DNA of 64,000 nt from Endothia cerciana. Its lineage: Eukaryota > Ascomycota > Sordariomycetes > Diaporthales > Cryphonectriaceae. The notes below the pieces were generated by a model. That model had not been told where the DNA came from. It was given only the letters and a program-made list of their open reading frames with translations, and did no database searches. A program made the translations under genes and the position numbers. The stretch lies in assembly GCA_026119935.1 (NCBI GenBank), contig JALRMH010000008.1:558001-622000 (forward strand). Reading direction: 5' to 3'. This document shows positions 44,973 through 56,720 of this stretch, in pieces (position 1 is the first letter of the stretch; every line of letters starts with the position of its first letter).

Positions 44973-46879
44973 TTAGTACTCAGCCTCAAGGTCGCCCTCC
45001 TCGCCCATGGAGTCGGCAGCAACCTCCTCGTAATCGCGCTCGAGAGCAGCAAGATCTTCCCGAGCCTCAGAGAACTCACCTTCCTCCATACCCTCACCAA
45101 CATACCAGTGGACGAAAGCGCGCTTGGAGTACATGAGATCGAACTTGGAGGACAGAGCGGACCAGGCCTCGGCGATCGCAGTAGTGTTGGAGAGCATGCA
45201 CCTGGAAGCTGTTAGCGTCTTACCTTGTGGGGGCTGTTCTTAGGAACTACTTACACAGCGCGGTCGACCTTGGCGAGGTCACCGTTGGGGACCTGCTCAG
45301 GAGCCTGGAAGCAGATGCCCAGCTTGAAGCCAGTGGGGCACCAGTCGACGAACTGAATGGTGCGCTTGGTCTTGAGGGTGGCGACAGCAGCGTGGGCGTC
45401 CTTGGGGACGACATCACCACGGTAGAGCAAGCAAGTAGCCATGTACTTGCCGTTCCTGGGGTCGCACTTGACCATCTGGTTGTACGGCTCGAAGCAAGAC
45501 ATGGTCATCTCCTGGACGGAGTTGGCCTCGTGGGCAGCCTTGGCGGCAGAGATGACGGGAGCGTAGGCGACCAGAGGGAAGTGGATACGCGGGTATGGGA
45601 CCAGGTTGGTCTGGAACTCGTTCAGGTCGACGTTGAGAGAGCCATCGAAACGCAGGGAGGCGGTGATCGAAGACACGACTATGGGTTTGTCAGCAAGTAT
45701 CTACAGTCATTTCAGCACCAGGAAGACATACCCTGAGCAATCAGGCGGTTGAGGTTGATGTAGTCAGGGCGCTCAAGACCGAGGTTGCGGCGGCAGATGT
45801 CGTAGATAGCCTCGTTGTCGACCATGAAGGAACAGTCGGCGTGCTCCAGGGTGGTGTGGGTGGTGAGGATGGAGTTGTACGGCTCCACGACGGAGGTGGC
45901 GGTCTGAGGCGCGGGGTAGACACAGAATTCCAGCTTGCTCTTCTTCCCGTAATCGACGGAGAGGCGCTCCATCAGCAGGGCGCCGAATCCAGAGCCGGTA
46001 CCACCGCCGAAGGAGTGGAAGACGAGGAATCCCTGGAGTCCGGCGCAGCTGTCGGCGACGCGGCGGATCTTGTCGAGGACGCCATCGATGAGCTCCTTGC
46101 CGACGGTATAGTGACCACGAGCGTAGTTGTTGGAGGCATCCTCCTTGCCAGTGATCATGTGCTCAGGATGGAACAGGCTCCGGTAGGGGCCGGTCCGGAC
46201 CTCGTCGACGACGTTGGGCTCAAGATCGCAGTAGATGGTTCGGGGGACGTACTTTCCCTGGCCTGTTTAATTTTCAACGCGTTAGATGTGATTCCTCGAG
46301 GCGCGTGTCAGCTGGGGAGGCGCATACCGGTCTCGGAGAAGAAGGTGCTGAAGCCATGGTCGGGATCAGCGGCCTTGCGCTCTTCGGTCAGGTATCCATC
46401 GGGCTGCGAGAGATAACGCGTCAGTAAGAGCCAGCACATTGGGGGGCTAGGGGGTCGAGGGCGTACCTGAATGCCGTGCTCGAGACAGTAGAGCTAGAGG
46501 GAGTCGGAGGTCAGTCCGGTTCCTTCGAGGTTGGTTTCGGGTCGCTTGAATCTGTTGTGTGGAGGGGTGATGTTTGTTGACGTGATGACGGTGACGGAAC
46601 AACCCGGCAACGCGAACATCTCTACGAGACATGATCAGGATAAAAGCTCACCTCCCAGCACGAGTTGGCGATCTGGCAACCAGCCTGGCCGACTGAAGGG
46701 CACAGAGAGTCAGTACACAATCGTCATCGAAGGGAGTCGAGGGGCCTAGAGGGTCGAGCAGGGGGCGTCTCTCGGCGAGGGCCAGGCCAGGCCAGCCAGG
46801 CCAGCCAGGCCAGGCGGAGAGACGCGTGACGGAAAAGGAGAAGGAAAAGCTCACCGTTGATGCTGATAATCTCACGCAT
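44973..46879 (-). CDS. TUB1: Alpha-tubulin
   Basis: Alpha subunit of the microtubule heterodimer. Seven exons (46879-46855, 46692-46652, 46493-46467, 46403-46328, 46262-45732, 45678-45255, 45201-44973) join in frame to 450 residues, the standard length. Exon 1 encodes MREIISIN and exon 2 GQAGCQIANSCWE. The GTP-binding signature is GGGTGSGFG. The alpha-specific T7/catalytic segment and the H1-S2 region are in place, and the tail is acidic and ends in EAEY, as expected for a tyrosine-terminated alpha-tubulin. Exons 1-3 are only 25, 41 and 27 nt. Intron 1 holds a GGCCA-type minisatellite. Filamentous ascomycetes often have two alpha-tubulin genes; I cannot tell which one this is. Confidence 0.97.
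46781..46814. repeat. GCCAG/GGCCA minisatellite in alpha-tubulin intron 1
   Basis: About seven head-to-tail copies of a GCCAG-like pentamer, with some 4-nt units, inside the first intron. Confidence 0.85.
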
Positions 46880-49594
46880 GATTGCGATGACGGCTCAACG
46901 ACAGACAATAGACGGCGATTGGGATGGCAGAAGAGACGACTGGAAAAGGAGGGGTGAGGAAAGAGGCTGGTGGGTAGGGTGGGCAGGTCGTCAGTCTCGA
47001 GAGCGGGCGACACGACGGTGAGGATGGGAAGTTGTGTTTGGGGTCTGGAGATCAGATCGTTGCACCTCAACCTTGCAAGGGTGTGGGGCGTGGTGGTGGG
47101 TGGTAGTGGTGTTGGGGATCTATCTTTCAGCCTGATGAAATTTTGGCCGCGCAGTGGCCCAGCGGTCAACTTTTAATGCTTGCAGTCACCTGTGTCACCC
47201 GTCCAGGCTGCCACTATAAGATTTCGGGGTACGCTGGGCCCGGCAGGACACGGCGGCAGGGGGGTTTTTTCACGGTAGAGGGCAGGGCACTTCACGGGCA
47301 CGGTTCGACTGACGACTTGTTGATACGACACACCCCCCATCTCGGCAAGCGCGACTCCCCCTGACTACCACGATGTACCATACCATAGTAGTGGCTAGGC
47401 AGTGCTACAGCGGCCGTTGCTCCCCACCTACCCACCTTCTAGTCAAGCCAATCCCTGACCCGCGGCTTCCCATTCGCCAGGGAGTATGTCGCGTACTGGT
47501 AGAGCGTGGGCGTGGCGCGTACAGGCCTGTGTTTCTCCGGTGATGATGTCGGATGAACCGTCTCTCGTTTCGACTTCTGCTCTTCATCTCCCATACTAAG
47601 AAAGGAAAGACAAAAGAAAAGAGAAGCAAAATGAATAAAACATCTGATGAGACAAGAACGGTGCACACCTTCTTTGTCGTCCCGAAGTCCAACTTCTAAC
47701 TCCCTGAAAAGATGGCACTGGCAGAGAAAGGCCGTTGAAGGTCTTGATAACGATGCATCTTCTGGTTGCCCTATACCTTGAATGTGCCCCTCCAGTTCCG
47801 AGACCATGCCGACCTTTTCAACTTATCATCGCTGGTCAGATCGATCGCCAGCCTAAGGTCCGTTCTTCTAAATCCTTTGTATTCCTGGTGTTTCTAAAAC
47901 GCACCCGGAAGGGACTCGCAGATTAGCAGTGATCGTGATCAAACACACCATGGTCAATGTCGAGTTCACTAATCTCTTGCGTCGGGGAAGACGCAGCTGT
48001 TGGCCACACCGAAGCACTGAACATCGCCCATAGCTTCGTACGAGGTACTTCTAGGTAATGGTTGGCGTGTCCTTTCGCATCTCGTTGCTTACAGGTAAGG
48101 ACACTCACTCGGTCCTGTCATCTGGGGGCGTCAATAAACAATACGAAAAGATACCCTCAGCCTGTCTCAAATTTCTCTTCGGCCTGCATAGGGCTGCTTG
48201 AACTGGTCTTCACGGGTCGTTGCAAGTATATCACCCCGCGCCGGTGCCTAGGTAGGTGCCTTCTCTCGTGGCCAGCGATCCGCAAGGTGACCTTTGGAGG
48301 CCTTCTTAATTATGATCCCACCGCATAGTGTTCATCTCATTCTACCTATTGTAAGTCCTCGCAATTGTCTTGTTGACCAAACAATGGTGTTGCAAATTGG
48401 AACAAAATATAGGAAACATGCCTCAGATTTGGATCTTGCGTGACTGCTTCACACCGTCCACTATTCCGCCGACCCTATGCCTCCGCCAGCAGATCCACGT
48501 AATCATTCAGGTTGCAGGTATGCAACCCGTATACAGCAACAAAATAGCTAGAATTGACCGAGCGTATCTCGGGTTATCGCTTGACTGGAATAGCTCCTGT
48601 CCTACCAAGCCGGCCGAGGTGCTTCCTACCACCACCATTGCAAGCCCAAATAATCCCGAGGTCCCTTTCGCAGCCGTTGTGGTACTGATATTCAGTCAAA
48701 CATCGCTCAATCCCTGGGCAAGAGCATTCCCCGCTCAAAGGAATGGGAACACCGCCCCGGCTCAGGGTGGCTTTGGCTTCTGAGTAGGAGACGTCGGAAC
48801 GGACAATCCCGGTTTGCATGATGGAGTGCCCATTTGCACTAGAGAAGCCAGAAGCGCTGTGGACAGTGGCTGTCCGGGAGGGACTGCGTGGTAGTAACAG
48901 GATGGAGAGGAAAGGGATTAGGAGCGTGATTGATCCATCACTGTAAAGAAAATTTGTTAGTTCCTGCAAATATATGGACTGGAGAAAACGAAAAAGTTAC
49001 TGACGAGTAGCCACTGCCGATCCGAGAGCCCGTGAACACCACTAGGTGTTAAACACCGGTAGTAATCCGATTTTCAGGTGTAATAACAAAGTAGTTGCCA
49101 AAATAAAACAAAAACGGCTGTTCTACGTGTCAAGTCCTCCTCGGTATAGAACAAGACAAGCATATACTGCATCTCGGGGGATAACCGCCTCCACAGATAC
49201 TAGGTAGGAAGGGGGTAGCAAAGAAGATGGACTGATTAATGCACCACGCCTAAGCGGGTGCGACGATGTCTCAGACCGCCAGCTGAGGTGTCAGTCACAT
49301 CGTGGCGCCTATTTTCCTGTTTTCTGAAGAGAGAGATTGGCAGGAATGTCGGATATGATAATCCCCGCAACCATAAGCTGTAAGCCATTGTTGACTTGGC
49401 CGGATGTGATATCCAAATCCTCCGTTAGCGTTGTCCGACATTGCGTTGCTGATATTGCTTCGGTCCAATTAAAGGACCAAGGATCTAAAGACTAGGATGG
49501 AGAGTAGGTAAAGGTCCAATCTGGGGAGGTCAGCACGTTTCTCAGCCTATTCAACCTCTCTCAGTACGGCTACGGACTAAGAGGCTACCTGATG

Positions 49595-49616
49595 TATATA
49601 TATATATATATATATA
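49595..49616. repeat. (TA)n microsatellite
   Basis: Eleven uninterrupted TA units in the tubulin-LHS1 intergenic region. Confidence 0.95.
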
Positions 49617-50075
49617 CCTGCACAGATAGGCGAATATATATTTCGTCAAGCCGCGCGGGCCGCTATCCCAGTGCTGGGGTCTTTGACGAGTGGTTTTGAG
49701 TCCCACGGACAACGGACGAAAGCCAGTTCACGAAGCGCATTTATTTTTAGCCGGGAGTTGCTGTACTGCGTTACACCATGCGAGGAATAAAGGCCCAACG
49801 GTCGGATAACATCCAGGATCTGTGATCTGAAGAAGCGGAGGCTCACCGACGAGCTGCTTGTTCTGAGATGTCGAGAGCATGGCCCTCACGCAAAGGCACA
49901 GCCCGTCCAGCCGTTCCTCTACCACCCAGGCAAGACGGGTCAGAGGTGGTTTTGACGACTCGATAGCAGGGATGGAATACCGGTTGAGGCTGAGAAGAGT
50001 AAAATCTCAGGTGTGAATAAATATCTACAGGCAGGAAGGTTCCTTGGGAAAGATACATAACCTTCTGGTCCCCAG

Positions 50076-50082
50076 CACGCTG
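50076..50082 (-). promoter_or_regulatory. CAGCGTG (UPRE-1-like) element, upstream of LHS1
   Basis: Exact CAGCGTG on the minus strand, 560 bp before the LHS1 ATG. This is the yeast Hac1-bound UPRE-1 core. Whether the fungal Hac1 orthologue uses it is inference. Confidence 0.4.
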
Positions 50083-50201
50083 CGTTAGTGAAGATGCCGA
50101 GTACCCACGTACTATACTCAGTAGTATGTACCGTCGTACACAGGTAGATGCGACGAGGTCGATCTAAGCTATAGCGCTGGACCGGGAAGGGACCAGGGTT
50201 G

Positions 50202-50208
50202 CAGCGTG
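50202..50208 (+). promoter_or_regulatory. CAGCGTG (UPRE-1-like) element, upstream of LHS1
   Basis: Second exact CAGCGTG, plus strand, 434 bp before the LHS1 ATG and 120 bp after the first. The pairing upstream of an ER chaperone gene makes a regulatory role plausible. Confidence 0.4.
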
Positions 50209-50641
50209 TGAAGTGGACACCTAGCCGTCCCAGCTTGAGGCCCAGGCAGCCGGAGTACCTTTGCGCCCAGATCGGCCGACAGTTCTACCATAGTACGTCG
50301 TTCAGGGAGCTCGAGGCACCCGAACAGGGGTGCTCCGTTCTGGAAAACTTGTCCTCTTTCGGCGAGCTCCCCAGAATCCCGACGACGACGTAAATAGTAA
50401 AGGCCACATTCCCACTTTCTCACCTTGGGACCACCTCGAGTTGCGGTCTTCGATATCCCGCCGTCGCCCCTCCTCCTTCTCCTCTCCCGTCCCCCGTCTT
50501 CCTTGACGACTGTCACTTCGATCTGCCTTTCATACACTCCTTTGGCAGCTTTCCTGTACGATACGTTTACCTGAGCCACCCGCAAACAGGCATCTTCCCC
50601 TACACCGCGGGCGTGACACCCCACCATCCCACTCGCCCGCC

Positions 50642-53600
50642 ATGGCGAGGACCATGCTCTCCCCCCTGCGCATCATCCTCTGCGCCCTCTTCCTCCTTAC
50701 CACACATGTCTTCGCTGCCTCCGCAGTACTAGGCGTCGACCTCGGCACGGAATACATCAAAGCCGCCCTCGTGAAACCCGGCATCCCTCTCGACATCGTC
50801 CTGACCAAAGACTCGCGCCGAAAGGAGACCTCCGCTGTCGCCTTCAAGCCTCCCCAGAATGGCGCAAAGCCCGGCGTCTTCCCCGAGCGTCTTTACGGCT
50901 CCGACGCCATAGCCCTGTCCGCCCGCTTCCCCGGCGACGTCTACCCGAACCTGAAGACCCTCCTCGGTCTGCCTGTCGACAGTGCCGAGGTCAAGGAGTA
51001 CGCCGCCCGGCACCCTGCGTTACTGCTCGAGAGCCACAAGGTGAAGGGAACTGCGGCGTTCAAGAGCAGGGATGCTTTCACGTCCGGGGAGCAGGCATGG
51101 TTGGTCGAGGAGCTGTTGGCCATGGAGCTGCAGAGCATCCAGAAGAACGCGGAGAATATGGCGGGGCCGGACACAAGTGTTCGCAGTGTTGTCCTCACCG
51201 TGCCGCCTTTCTACACGATCGAGGAGAAGCGCGCCATCGAGACGGCTGCCGAGTTGGCTGGTCTCAAGGTGCTGTCCCTCATCAGCGACGGACTGGCCGT
51301 GGGTCTCAACTACGCGACCAGCAGGACGTTCCCTAACATTAACAAGGGCGAAAAGCCGGAGCACCACATGGTCTTCGACATGGGCGCTGGGTCTACAAAG
51401 GCTACCATTCTGAAGATGCAGGCTCGTGACGTCAAGGACGTCGGCAAGTTCAACAAGACGATTCAGGAGGTCATCGTGCTGGGCAGCGGGTGGGACCGGT
51501 CACTGGGCGGTGATGCTCTCAATGGAATCATTGTCGATGACATGGTCGAGAAATTTGTCGAGTCACCTGGGGCGAAGAAGGTCGGGGCTACTGTTGGGGG
51601 CGTCAAGGCCCACGGTCGAGCCATGGCGAAATTATGGAAGGATGCCGAGCGGTTGCGACATGTTTTGAGCGCCAACCAGAATACCCAGACCAGCTTCGAG
51701 GGTCTCTATGAGGACGTTGACCTCAAGTACAAGACGACAAGGGCCGACTTCGAGGCACTTGTCGAGGCGCACGCAGCTAGGGTCGGAAGCGCAATCCAGG
51801 GTGCTCTTGATATGGCAGGCCTGGGCGTGGCAGACCTCGACGACGTCATTCTCCACGGCGGTGCCACGCGCACGCCATTTGTCCAGAAGGAGCTCGAGAA
51901 GGTATTCGGCACCGGCGACAAGATCCGCGGCAATGTCAACTCGGACGAGTCTGCTGTCTTTGGTGCTGGCTTCCGCGCGGCTGAGCTCAGCCCCAGCTTC
52001 CGTGTCAAGGAGATCAGGATCTCGGACGGCGCTGCCTATCCAGCTGGTATGAAGTGGACGGATGACAGGAGCAAGACCCGCCACCAGCGGATCTGGACAC
52101 CTACCTCTCACCTTGATGCCGCCGCCAAGGAGTTCACGTTCGCTAATAAGGAGGACTTCTCCGTCGAGTTTTATCAAGAGGTTCCTGCTTCTTCTGCGGA
52201 TGTCACCCCAGGCGTCGAGGAGAAGAGCACCAAGACCCTGAACACTAAGAACCTGACCGAGACTGTATCGTTGATGAAGGAGAAGTATTCCTGTGAGCCA
52301 TCCGATGTCCTTTTCAAGGTCGGTCTGCGTCTGTCTAGCGAAAATGGCGAGGTGGAGGTCACCAAGGCTTACGTCGAGTGCGAGGCCGAGGTCGTCGAGA
52401 AAGAGAGCCTGATGGACGGTGTTAAGAACTTGTTTGGATTCGGCGACAAGAAGGAGCAGAAGCCCCTCATAGACAACGAATCGTCTGAGTCCACCGAGGA
52501 GGCCTCTGCCACGGAATCGGCCTCATCTTCTACCACGACATCCACGACCGAATCCAGCGAGTCTACTACGGGGACTGCATCGTCTGCCTCGGCATCCGAG
52601 TCCACCGAGATCAAGGAAAAGAAAGCGAAGCAGGTGGTCTCCGTCAATGTCAGGTACGAACTCACAAGGGACGGCGCACCGCAGTTGGACAAGTTAGACG
52701 TCCTCCAATCGAAGGACAGGCTCAAGGCTTTTGAGCAGTCCGACAAGGCTCGCCGCCAGCGCGAAGAGGCCCTCAACCAGCTCGAGGGCTTTACTTATAA
52801 GGCCCGGGATCTGCTTGATAGTGAGATCTTCATCGCTGCTTCTACGGAGGCGGAGCGCAAGGCGCTTGAGGAGAAGAGCAGTGCGGCCAGTGATTGGCTG
52901 TACGATGACGGCGCCGATGCCTCCAAGGATGAGCTGAAGAAGAGGCTCAAGGAGCTGCAAGACATCGTGACACCCATTCAGAACCGGATTGAGGAGGGGA
53001 CCGAGCGTCCCAAGCTGCTGAGTGACCTGAAGGACGCCCTCAAGCAAACCGATGAGTTTGTAAAGAACATCAAGGACAAGATCGCCGAGTACGACGCCTG
53101 GACCTCCTCTGCCTCGGCCGGCTCGTCAGTGACCTCATCATCCGATTCGTCCACCGTCACCGCCGCCCCATCTGGCGACTTCGATGGCCTCGAGGACGAC
53201 ACCACGGACTCTACCCGCGCTGCCAAGATGGAAGATGTCCTCAAGGAGCGCGGCCCCGTGCCACCACTCTACACCCTCGAGGATCTCAAGGAGACAGAAG
53301 ATGTCTTTGCCAAGATAACAGCATGGCTCGAGGAGATGGAGCCCAAGCAAGAAAAGCTCGGCGCGACAGACGATCCAGTCATGACGGCCAAGGCCCTGAA
53401 GGAATGGCGCCAAAAGCTGGACAAGGCGGGGATGGACCTGGCCATGAGGAGTGTGAAGAACTTTGATAAGAAGAAGAGCAAATCCTCTTCGTCGAAGACC
53501 AAGAAGCCCAAGACGAGCAGCACAACAGGTGGTGCGGGCTCGGAAAAGACGATCGAGATAGGCAAGGATGGCAAGATGCCCTCCACTGAGGAGCTGGAGG

Positions 53601-53707
53601 AGATGCTGAGGCAGCTACAGGAGGAGCAGGCCGCGAGGCCGGCTGCCGAACAGGGCAGCGAGGAGACTATGAAGGGCGAGAAGGAGCACAAGAAGGACGA
53701 GCTGTGA
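50642..53707 (+). CDS. LHS1: ER-lumenal Hsp70-like chaperone (Lhs1/Grp170)
   Basis: Hsp110/Grp170-type protein of the ER lumen that aids translocation and acts as a nucleotide exchange factor for Kar2/BiP. A single exon encodes 1021 residues. A signal peptide covers about 1-25 (LRIILCALFLLTTHVFA). The actin-like ATPase domain has the phosphate-1 loop GVDLGTEYIKAALV, FDMGAGSTKATI and the adenosine motif LHGGATRTPFVQKEL. After the substrate-binding region a Ser/Thr/Glu-rich low-complexity insert follows (about residues 615-660), then a long helical C-terminal domain. The C terminus KKDEL is an ER-retrieval signal. Length matches fungal Lhs1. Two CAGCGTG elements upstream fit unfolded-protein-response control. 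Confidence 0.96.
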   Translation: MARTMLSPLRIILCALFLLTTHVFAASAVLGVDLGTEYIKAALVKPGIPLDIVLTKDSRRKETSAVAFKPPQNGAKPGVFPERLYGSDAIALSARFPGDVYPNLKTLLGLPVDSAEVKEYAARHPALLLESHKVKGTAAFKSRDAFTSGEQAWLVEELLAMELQSIQKNAENMAGPDTSVRSVVLTVPPFYTIEEKRAIETAAELAGLKVLSLISDGLAVGLNYATSRTFPNINKGEKPEHHMVFDMGAGSTKATILKMQARDVKDVGKFNKTIQEVIVLGSGWDRSLGGDALNGIIVDDMVEKFVESPGAKKVGATVGGVKAHGRAMAKLWKDAERLRHVLSANQNTQTSFEGLYEDVDLKYKTTRADFEALVEAHAARVGSAIQGALDMAGLGVADLDDVILHGGATRTPFVQKELEKVFGTGDKIRGNVNSDESAVFGAGFRAAELSPSFRVKEIRISDGAAYPAGMKWTDDRSKTRHQRIWTPTSHLDAAAKEFTFANKEDFSVEFYQEVPASSADVTPGVEEKSTKTLNTKNLTETVSLMKEKYSCEPSDVLFKVGLRLSSENGEVEVTKAYVECEAEVVEKESLMDGVKNLFGFGDKKEQKPLIDNESSESTEEASATESASSSTTTSTTESSESTTGTASSASASESTEIKEKKAKQVVSVNVRYELTRDGAPQLDKLDVLQSKDRLKAFEQSDKARRQREEALNQLEGFTYKARDLLDSEIFIAASTEAERKALEEKSSAASDWLYDDGADASKDELKKRLKELQDIVTPIQNRIEEGTERPKLLSDLKDALKQTDEFVKNIKDKIAEYDAWTSSASAGSSVTSSSDSSTVTAAPSGDFDGLEDDTTDSTRAAKMEDVLKERGPVPPLYTLEDLKETEDVFAKITAWLEEMEPKQEKLGATDDPVMTAKALKEWRQKLDKAGMDLAMRSVKNFDKKKSKSSSSKTKKPKTSSTTGGAGSEKTIEIGKDGKMPSTEELEEMLRQLQEEQAARPAAEQGSEETMKGEKEHKKDEL

Positions 53708-55296
53708 TTTTGATCTTTGGGAGGGGTTGATTGATTGACTGCATGGTTGCATCTAGATAAGGCGGACAGACAGAGAGTAATGGAGTTCCTGGTCTCTGCT
53801 TCACACATTTCACGGTACAGAAAAGAAAGGGGGAAACGGACTGGTGTATTCATGGGATACAATGCAATGGGTGTTTGTCTTTCCTTTTTATTTTTTAATA
53901 AAAATAAAAACAAAAAATTTAGCGAAACTAGCACGAGCTGGTATCAATGCCACCGTGGTCGAACCGTCGCCCACGGGGCGGTTTTCCAAGTCTATAAGAT
54001 CATCATCGCGGCACGTTGGATCCTGGCAAATCCATCCCAGCCCAGGGGCCTGAATGGTAAAAGTGATTGGTTCGTATAGTCCTGCTGGCGGTGCACCATG
54101 GCAAAGCCAACATAGGTCATCTGAGCGTCTCTGCTTTTGAAGACTGTGATCTGGAGCGGCGCTATGGCTTGGCCCCTGCTCCTTGACATCTCTGGGAGAC
54201 GGGTTGTGGCTTGGTGCTATGCGTCTTTGTATGACCTGAACACTCCTGGTTCGACGTTTCATGTGCGCTGTCGCTAATGCGGCCAGCCATGAAGACTAGA
54301 CGGCTATGGTTGGGATCGTGTTGGTTGGTCCGGGTCTGCGAGGTGGGAAGGACGGGAAACTATGCTCGGCGAGGGCAGAGGGAGGCTCGGCAGCGGTGAC
54401 AAGGGATTGGATCCCTTCGTCAGTCCTGGGCGGGAAGAGTCTCGAGCATTTCCGGCTCGGCAGGACGTGGGACCTGAAGCTTCTCGAGGTTGTCGTGGAG
54501 AGGTCACAAACGGCAGTTGCACGACCTCCCCAGCCCGCCTGTCCCTTCCGCTCCAGGTCATCTGGACACCTGCATACGCGTACCTCCATCTCGAGTAGCT
54601 TTGGCCCTCTGGAATCTTGCACACTCCTTTTTTTGTTCTCACTCGACGTCCACTGTCCCGTCCCCGCCAAGCATCTTTCACTCCAGGCGACCCTCACCGT
54701 CCTCACGCCCTCCACCACCTGTGGCAGCGTGCATTCGCCCAACTCGAATCACCTGCAGACACTGGCAACTGCACTGAGGACAGCCTTCACCCACGGGTTC
54801 TCCAAGCGGGATCATTCCCTTGCGAGGCCTTCTTCAGAATCTCCATCCCTGTGGCTCTTCCACACCCCCTTATGGCCTGCCGTCACCATCGGAAGTGACG
54901 ATTTCTCTCTTTTTCCCTTTCCCTTCTTCATACTGGACTCCTTGTTCCTTATCCAGGCACTGGTGGGTTGTTGCTGTCATTCTCTCGACATCCCCTTCCA
55001 GGTCGGTAGTCCTCCAGAGAAGCCCTCGCAACCACAGCTTGGTCTCCAAGCCCTTTTCTATTGCCCCAGTTTCACCTGTTGCCGGACATGACGTGCCCCT
55101 TCATACTCGAACTATAAGTCTAAAAAGCACTGAATTGTTCCGTGTCACCCTCCTCACCCCAACTTGAGATTGTCGTGACAGCCGATATTGACAGCACCAG
55201 CTGACCTCGAGCAGACTCTCACGCGACTTGCCGCCTCCTCAACAGCTAAACCCCCCCTGCTTGACCAAAATACGATCAAGTTCAACAGCAGTCACA
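53708..55296. other. Intergenic: LHS1 3' flank and protease leader
   Basis: An AT-rich tract (53879-53920, T-rich then A-rich) follows LHS1 and could be its 3'-end processing region. The right half is CT-rich, as in many fungal promoters and leaders. A 261-codon frame at 54306-55091 was rejected. Confidence 0.5.
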
Positions 55297-56720
55297 ATGC
55301 AGGTCCCACTCATCAACGTACCAGCACTCTGGTTGGGCCTCACCCTGTTGGCCACAGCCGTCAGCGGCTTTCCCTCGTTCCTGAGCCGCTACCACAATGG
55401 ATTCAGCCTGAATACCGTCCGCAACACCAACTACAAAGCCAACGGTATTGCGGCCAAGCAGAAGGCTATCGCCAAGTATGCGCACCTGGTCGGCTCTGAT
55501 GTCAGTGTGTTGAGTGCAGGCTGTGAGTGTCGCTTGCTCCACATTCCATCATTGATCATCAGAGTGCTAACAGCCGAGGAACAGCGGACGAGGTGAGCGG
55601 CTTCGTGGAAGAGAACGATCGAGAGTGGTTGTGCCCTGTTAGCATCGGCACTCCTGCCCAGACGGTCAATTTGGACCTCGACACTGGCTCAGCGGATCTG
55701 TAAGCCCTGATTCCGTCGATTGCTTGTATCATGCTCTGCATTCATAACGTCTAACCTGGGCTCCTCGGTAGCTGGGTCTTCTCGCCTAATTCCGGCACTC
55801 GTAAGGGCGATCTCGGAAACCGCCGAGTCTACGACCCTACCAACTCCTCGTCCTCAGGTGTCATCAATGGCAGTTCTTGGTCTATCAGTTACGGTCTGTC
55901 TCCTCATGTACATATGGCCTCAGGGGGTTGCATTAGCTGACGAGCAACAGGTGATGGCAGCTATGCAGGTGGCAGTGTCTACACAGACACGGTCCAGATC
56001 GCTGGCCTCAGGGTGCCCAACGCCACAGTGGAGGTAGCTAGTAGCTATAGCTCTAACCTGGTCAAAGACGACGCTCCCCTGTCCGGTCTGATGGGCCTTG
56101 CCATCAACCTCACCACCACCGCGTCGCCAGCGATGCCGCCCATCCTCAGCCAGCTCAAGGCCCAAAATGTCCAGCACATCGCTGTCAATCTGCAATACCA
56201 TGCGAATGGCACATACATCTTTGGTGCCGTCGACCACACCGCATATACTGGCGAGATGGTGTACCGCCCCGTCAAATCTGACAAGGGCTACTGGTGGATT
56301 GAACTCGAAACGATGCGCATCGGCCAGTCCAATCAGTCCATGATTCACAGCTGGGACACGATCGTTGACACGGGTACCAGCCTATTCCTTGGACCCGGCG
56401 AGATTGTCAGAACGTACTACAAGGCCATACCCACCGCCGAGTATAGCCAAGGGGACGCCGCGTACGTATTTCCTTGCAACACAACGCTGCCCGATTTTCA
56501 CTTCGGCTTTAGCAACGACTGGAGTGAGTTCACTGTTCCAGGCAAGTTTATGAACTATTCTGTCGCGCCTGTGGCCGGCGCCCCGTGGTGTTATGGAGGG
56601 ATCCAAGAAAGCAACATGGGCTTCTCCATCATGGGCGACGTCTTCCTCAAGGCGGTCTACGTTGACTTCAACATTGCCAACCAGACCGTCGGGTTTGCGG
56701 CGAAGCACCTGTATATCTGA
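55297..56720 (+). CDS. Secreted pepsin-type aspartic protease (family A1)
   Basis: Extracellular or vacuolar acid endopeptidase. Four exons (55297-55522, 55585-55699, 55772-55893, 55951-56720) join in frame to 410 residues. A signal peptide covers about 1-24 (LWLGLTLLATAVSG), and a basic propeptide (NTNYKANGIAAKQKAIAKYA) follows. Both catalytic aspartates are present: LDLDTGSADLWVFS, split by an intron, and IVDTGTSLFLGP. The flap-region segment SWSISYGDGSYAGGSVYTDTV is conserved. The C-terminal segment (MGDVFLKAVYVDFNIANQTVGFA) is the usual A1 ending. Several N-glycosylation sequons occur. It is most like penicillopepsin/aspergillopepsin-type enzymes, and no GPI-type tail is present, so secretion is likely. 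Confidence 0.95.

Larger units (their letters stand above)
46880..50641. other. Long gene-poor stretch between alpha-tubulin and LHS1
   Basis: 3.8 kb of divergent upstream DNA. Open frames at 48370-48783 (+) and 48574-48969 (-) overlap and neither is convincing. It holds a TA microsatellite and two CAGCGTG elements near LHS1. The pyrimidine-rich last 200 bases look like the LHS1 leader. Confidence 0.5.

Noticed and set aside
47439..48969. Overlapping frames between tubulin and LHS1
   Set aside because: Plus and minus frames overlap with similar weak quality and no motifs.
54306..55091. 261-codon plus-strand open frame upstream of the protease
   Set aside because: Composition reflects a CT-rich leader (Ser/Leu/Phe/Pro-rich), with three similar overlapping frames.
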